Positions 6,558 through 9,727 of a DNA stretch of 9,727 nt are shown in pieces. The translations under genes and the position numbers were made by a program. The stretch's first letter is position 1. Each line of letters opens with the position of its first letter. The DNA comes from Chlamydiota bacterium (lineage in GTDB: Bacteria > Chlamydiota > Chlamydiia > Chlamydiales > Waddliaceae), in contig JAAKFP010000053.1 in the NCBI GenBank assembly GCA_011065005.1, forward strand, positions 1 to 9,727, read 5' to 3'. The notes beneath the pieces are model-generated. The model did no database searches. It was given only the letters and a program-made list of their open reading frames with translations, and was not told the origin of the DNA.

Positions 6558-6663
6558 GGAGAGGGGTTGAAACACAGAGACACAGAGAATAAAGAGAAAT
6601 ATAATTTAATTTTATTCTCTTTTTTCTCTGCGTCTCTGTTTCTCTGCGTTTCAACCCCTCTCC
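6558..6663. repeat. Large imperfect inverted repeat between recR and fabH
   Basis: The left arm 6558-6587 (starting GGAGAGGGGTTGAAAC) pairs with the right arm 6634-6663 (ending GTTTCAACCCCTCTCC) with about two mismatches in 30 bp. The inner part is AT-rich and also purine/pyrimidine-mirrored (ACAGAGACACAGAG versus CTCTGCGTCTCTG). In RNA this would be a very stable hairpin 18 nt after the recR stop and could act as a bidirectional terminator or stability element, though no strong T-run follows. CAGAGACACAGAG-type tracts are familiar as dispersed intergenic repeats in unrelated bacteria, so it may be an inserted repeat. Confidence 0.75.
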
Positions 6664-6676
6664 TCTCTTTACTCTC

Positions 6677-6714
6677 TTGCTTCTCTTGCTTCTTTCTCTC
6701 TAATATGTTATAGT
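6677..6714 (+). promoter_or_regulatory. Candidate promoters for fabH-fabD-fabG
   Basis: TTGCTT at 6686-6691 is followed after exactly 17 nt by TATAGT at 6709-6714, a good sigma70-type arrangement, 31 nt before the fabH ATG. An overlapping alternative pairs the upstream TTGCTT (6677-6682) with TAATAT (6701-6706), 18 nt apart. The doubled CTCTTGCTT creates the two -35 options. Either would drive the whole fab operon. Confidence 0.5.
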
Positions 6715-6745
6715 ATCTTATTGTGAATTGTTGGAGAAATCACTT

Positions 6746-7750
6746 ATGTCAAAGGATTTGCGAGCAAGAATCACCGGTATGGGGTCCTATCTCCCAGAGC
6801 GTGTCCTATCGAATCAAGACCTTGAAAAAATTATCGACACCTCGGATGAATGGATTACAACGCGAACCGGAATGAAGGAAAGGCGCATCGCCGCAGAAGA
6901 TGAGTTTTCCTCGGATTTGGCGGCTAAGGCCAGTAAAAAAGCTCTGGTTGACGCTAGGATTGATCCTAAGGAGATCGATTTCATTTTGGTTGCAACATCA
7001 ACGTCGGATCATATTATTCCGAGTACCGCTGCCTTGGTCCAAGCTAAGATAGGTGCTACAAATGCTGCCGCAATGGATATACAAGCCGCTTGTACTGGCT
7101 ATCTTTATGGGTTGTCAGTGGCCAAAGCCTATGTTGAGTCGGGTATCTATCAGAATGTCCTGCTTATTGGCGCTGAGAAGATGTCTGCATTTGTGGATTA
7201 CCAGGATAGGAATACCTGTATTCTTTTTGGAGATGGGGCTTCGGCGGCAGTAGTTAGCTCAAAAGGAGAAGGTTTTGCTGTTGATAGTATCTGCCTAGGC
7301 GCAGATGGAGAGCTCGCCGAGTTAATCATCGTTCCCGGTGGGGGATCTCGCAATCCTACTTCAATAGATACAGTCAGCAAACGCCAGCATTACTTTAAAA
7401 TGGCGGGGAGAGAAACATTTAAACATGCGGTGCGGCGAATGACTTCTGCAGCTAAGGAATGTTTGGAGAAGGCCGGACTAAAGGAAGAACAGATTTCGTG
7501 GTTGATACCTCATCAGGCAAATCTACGCATTATTTATGCGATGGCCAAGAATTTCCAGATCCCCGCTGAAAAAGTTGGAATAACCATACACAAGTATGGG
7601 AACACCTCTGCCTCGAGTTTGGCGATCACTCTCGACGAGTTAACAAGAGAACAAACGATCAACCCTGGTGAACATTTGCTGCTCGTTGCTTTTGGTGCAG
7701 GGTTGACATGGGGCGCTTCTGTGCTAACCAAGATAGAAGGAGACAAATGA
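6746..7750 (+). CDS. fabH: Beta-ketoacyl-ACP synthase III FabH
   Basis: Condenses acetyl-CoA (or another short acyl-CoA) with malonyl-ACP to start type II fatty-acid synthesis. The 334-residue product has the thiolase fold and the complete Cys-His-Asn triad: C116 in QAACTGYLYGL, H256 in LIPHQANLRI and N286 in HKYGNTSASS. The typical N-terminal signature ITGMGSYLPERVLSN and the segment TSDEWITTRTGM are present, as is the glycine-rich C-terminus AFGAGLTWGA. The ATG at 6746 has GGAG nine bases upstream; an in-frame TTG at 6728 is a less likely start. The stop overlaps the fabD start (ATGA), pointing to translational coupling. The gene looks intact. Confidence 0.97.
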   Translation: MSKDLRARITGMGSYLPERVLSNQDLEKIIDTSDEWITTRTGMKERRIAAEDEFSSDLAAKASKKALVDARIDPKEIDFILVATSTSDHIIPSTAALVQAKIGATNAAAMDIQAACTGYLYGLSVAKAYVESGIYQNVLLIGAEKMSAFVDYQDRNTCILFGDGASAAVVSSKGEGFAVDSICLGADGELAELIIVPGGGSRNPTSIDTVSKRQHYFKMAGRETFKHAVRRMTSAAKECLEKAGLKEEQISWLIPHQANLRIIYAMAKNFQIPAEKVGITIHKYGNTSASSLAITLDELTREQTINPGEHLLLVAFGAGLTWGASVLTKIEGDK

Positions 7751-8688
7751 AGAAAGCGTTTTTGTTTCCTGGGCAAGGAGCTCAATACCCTGGAATGGGT
7801 AAAGACTTTGTTGAAGAGTTTCCTACAGCGAGGAGGGTTCTTGAGGAAGCAGATGATATTCTTGGCCGCAAGCTCTCGGAGATTATCCTTTCAGGACCAG
7901 TGAATATTTTGACAGAAACACGAAACAGTCAGACTGGAATTTTCGTGGTTTCCATCGCCATTCTTCGAGTTGTTCAAGAGTTATTCCCCGAGTTGACTCC
8001 AGGCATTTGTGCGGGTCTGAGTTTAGGGGAGTATACGGCAGCGACGACTGCGGGATATCTCACCTTTGAGCACTGCCTTCCTCTCGTGCAATATCGCGCT
8101 GACTACATGAATGATGCGTGCGAAACAAATAAAGGGACGATGACTGTAGTTCTTGGACTTGATGCTAATATCGTTGAAGATGTTGTTTCAGAGGTAAATA
8201 TGCCTAACGACTTATGGACAGCGAATTTCAACTGTCCAGGACAGGTGGTGATATCGGGAACTCTTAAAGGTGTTGAAGCTGGGGCCGTGATGTTAAAAGA
8301 AAAGGGAGCCAAACGTGTTCTTCCTTTACAAGTCCACGGTGCTTTCCATAGTGGACTTATGCAACAGGCAAAAGAACGATTGGCAGAGCATATCCAACAA
8401 GTTCCTATGGGTAACCATTCTGCCGATCTTGTTATGAACGTTACCGGGACCATTGTAAAAGGTGAATCGGAAATTCGAAATCTCTTAATTGAGCAGGTCA
8501 CAAACCCGGTACGCTGGGAGAACGGAATCCGGCAAATGGAAAAAAATGGGGTTGAATTGTATATTGAAATGGGGCCAGGGAAAACGTTGGCCGGTTTCAA
8601 TAAGCGGATAGGAGTTCATGCACCAACCGTAAGCATAGAAAACGTGGAAGATTTAAAAAACCTGGAAAACATCTTGAAATCATTGTAG
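7747..8688 (+). CDS. fabD: Malonyl-CoA:ACP transacylase FabD
   Basis: Moves malonate from CoA to acyl carrier protein, providing the extender unit for FabH and the later condensing enzymes. The 313-residue protein has Q10 in FLFPGQGAQ, nucleophile S92 in GLSLGEYTAA, R117 in YRADYM and H201 in GAFHSGLM, at almost exactly the E. coli positions. The nucleophile elbow is GLSLGE rather than GHSLGE; I associate the former with plastid and cyanobacterial enzymes, and it does not remove a catalytic residue. The start at 7747 overlaps the fabH stop by four bases and has AAGGAG four bases upstream; in-frame codons further upstream lie within fabH and were rejected. fabG follows after a 10-bp gap. Confidence 0.96.
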   Translation: MKKAFLFPGQGAQYPGMGKDFVEEFPTARRVLEEADDILGRKLSEIILSGPVNILTETRNSQTGIFVVSIAILRVVQELFPELTPGICAGLSLGEYTAATTAGYLTFEHCLPLVQYRADYMNDACETNKGTMTVVLGLDANIVEDVVSEVNMPNDLWTANFNCPGQVVISGTLKGVEAGAVMLKEKGAKRVLPLQVHGAFHSGLMQQAKERLAEHIQQVPMGNHSADLVMNVTGTIVKGESEIRNLLIEQVTNPVRWENGIRQMEKNGVELYIEMGPGKTLAGFNKRIGVHAPTVSIENVEDLKNLENILKSL

Positions 8689-8698
8689 GTGATAGAAA

Positions 8699-9454
8699 AT
8701 GCAAAAACTACTGCAAGATCAAACAGCGATTGTAACTGGAGGAACCGCAGGAATTGGGAAAGCCATAGCGATAAAATTTGCCGAACATGGTGCTCGTGTT
8801 GCTATTTTCGGAACCAATGTCGAGCGCGGCAACCAGGTTGTGGAAGAGATCAGCAAACTCACCGGCGAACCAAATGGGGCGATCTTTTTTCAGGTCGATG
8901 TCGCAAATAACGGGGCAATTTCCGAGGCTATCGAAAAAGTTCTCAAGGAATTTGATAAAGTGGATATCCTAGTGAATAACGCCGGAATCACTAGAGATAA
9001 GTTGCTTATAAAGATGAGCGAGAGCGATTGGGACGATGTAATGGCCATAAATGCAAAATCGTGTTACAATACCTGTCATGCTCTTGTTCGTCAGATGATG
9101 AAAGCCAGACGCGGTAAGATCGTTAACATGAGCTCTGTCGTTGGGTTGACAGGGAATACCGGCCAGACAAACTATGCTGCCTCAAAAGCGGCGATCATCG
9201 GATTTACCAAAGCTTTGGCGAAAGAGCTCGCAGGAAGAAATATTTGTGTGAATTGCATCGCACCAGGATTTGTGGAAACAGCTATGACGGAAGAAATGAG
9301 CCAAGAGCAGAAGAACAAAACCCTTTCCCAGATACCCGTAGGACGCATGGGAACAACTGAAGATATAGCGAATGCTGCACTCTTTTTAGCAAGTGATCTG
9401 TCTGCTTACATTACAGGTCATGTTATAAGAGTGGACGGGGGAATGGCAATTTAA
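8699..9454 (+). CDS. fabG: 3-oxoacyl-ACP reductase FabG
   Basis: NADPH-dependent reduction of beta-ketoacyl-ACP, the first reductive step in each elongation cycle. The 251-residue protein is a classical short-chain dehydrogenase: cofactor loop TGGTAGIG (13-20), NNAG (93-96), and the Asn-Ser-Tyr-Lys tetrad N118, S146 (SSVVG), Y159 and K163 (YAASK), with the same 13-residue Ser-Tyr spacing as E. coli FabG. PG at 189-190 and the C-terminal HVIRVDGGMAI fit FabG specifically. AGGTGA, overlapping the fabD stop, lies six bases ahead of the ATG. The stop codon TAA at 9452-9454 directly abuts a MITE-like element, so the C-terminus itself is unaffected. An acpP gene would be expected next, beyond the window. 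Confidence 0.96.
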   Translation: MQKLLQDQTAIVTGGTAGIGKAIAIKFAEHGARVAIFGTNVERGNQVVEEISKLTGEPNGAIFFQVDVANNGAISEAIEKVLKEFDKVDILVNNAGITRDKLLIKMSESDWDDVMAINAKSCYNTCHALVRQMMKARRGKIVNMSSVVGLTGNTGQTNYAASKAAIIGFTKALAKELAGRNICVNCIAPGFVETAMTEEMSQEQKNKTLSQIPVGRMGTTEDIANAALFLASDLSAYITGHVIRVDGGMAI

Positions 9455-9612
9455 GGGCTCGTGCAAAAATAAGTTGTGCGTTTCTGGTGACTCAGCGCTT
9501 CAGATGCGTGGCGCAAATTCGCAGGTAAACTTATTAGTTTGCAAGAATTTGCAACAAAGCAAATGAAGATGATGTGTTAGCAGAAATGCGGAAGTTATTT
9601 CTGCACGAGCCC
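9455..9612. mobile_element. 158-bp MITE-like element with terminal inverted repeats and TAA duplication
   Basis: The ends 9455-9486 (GGGCTCGTGCAAAAATAAGT...) and 9581-9612 (...ACTTATTT-like CTGCACGAGCCC) are inverted repeats matching at about 26-27 of 32 positions, including a perfect GGGCTCGTGCA. TAA precedes the left end and follows the right end, consistent with a 3-bp target duplication. There is no ORF inside. The internal part contains an 8-bp stem, GCAAATTC (9513-9520) with GAATTTGC (9545-9552). A TNA-type target and GG-start ends recall IS5-group elements, which is a guess. The insertion sits exactly at the fabG stop codon without changing the protein. Confidence 0.75.
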
Positions 9613-9615
9613 TAA

Positions 9616-9727
9616 GGAGGCTAGAAGAAATAACCTTTACATTTAGGCTGTTATAGCTCTTCAGTTGCGAGGCGCAAATCTGCAGTCAACTTATTAGTTT
9701 CCAAAGATTTGCAACAAAGCAAGTGAA
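9616..9727. mobile_element. Second, diverged copy of the MITE-like element, cut by window end
   Basis: Starting three bases (TAA) after the first copy, GGAGGCTAGAAGAAATAACC aligns without gaps over the first 49 nt to the first copy, then closely through CTTCAG, GGCGCAAAT, CAACTTATTAGTTT and GATTTGCAACAAAGCAA. Its end lies outside the window. It has the same internal stem with different bases: GCAAATCT (9674-9681) pairs with AGATTTGC (9705-9712). It is the more degenerate of the two at its terminus, so it may be the older insertion. No gene is visible in 9455-9727. Confidence 0.65.

Noticed and set aside
6436..6654. 72-residue minus-strand frame across the recR end and hairpin
   Set aside because: Low-complexity translation of the inverted repeat and antisense of recR; no start signal.
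8103..8600. 165-residue minus-strand frame inside fabD
   Set aside because: It lies antisense to a gene with full catalytic motifs and its composition looks like reverse translation of that gene.

Overview
The window looks like a chromosomal segment of a member of the Chlamydiae, probably an environmental (amoeba-associated) lineage rather than Chlamydia itself. The main reason is gene order: lpxD, skp/ompH and bamA/omp85 run leftward, and recR, fabH, fabD and fabG run rightward from a shared divergent intergenic region. As I remember it, this matches the C. trachomatis CT243-CT237 block. The host assignment is inference from synteny and protein character; I could not run a search.

Region by region: (1) 1-672 has no intact gene. 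It holds four copies of a ~90-bp sequence in the order forward, forward, reverse, reverse. Between the last two lies a short fragment that reads like the C-terminus of a transposase. I interpret it as the remains of nested insertion sequences. (2) 637-1647 (minus) encodes an unrecognised exported protein with four copies of a W-x2-[GT]-[DH] module; its last ~11 codons and stop lie inside the outermost repeat copy. (3) 1648-1781 is a short gap with a GCGAAG direct-repeat motif. (4) 1782-5811 (minus) is an envelope-biogenesis operon: bamA, then skp, then lpxD. (5) 5812-5939 is the divergent promoter region. (6) 5940-6539 is recR. (7) 6540-6745 holds a very strong inverted repeat and tandem candidate promoters. 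(8) 6746-9454 is a tight fabH-fabD-fabG operon. (9) 9455-9727 holds two adjacent copies of a MITE-like element, the first abutting the fabG stop codon and the second cut by the window edge.

Together the genes cover outer-membrane building: FabH/FabD/FabG start and run type II fatty-acid synthesis, which supplies the hydroxyacyl-ACP used by LpxD for lipid A. Skp escorts and BamA inserts outer-membrane proteins. RecR (recombination repair) sits between the two halves. The core genes look intact and ordinary. The unusual material is the mobile debris at both ends, the repeat-containing exported protein and the cysteine richness of BamA.
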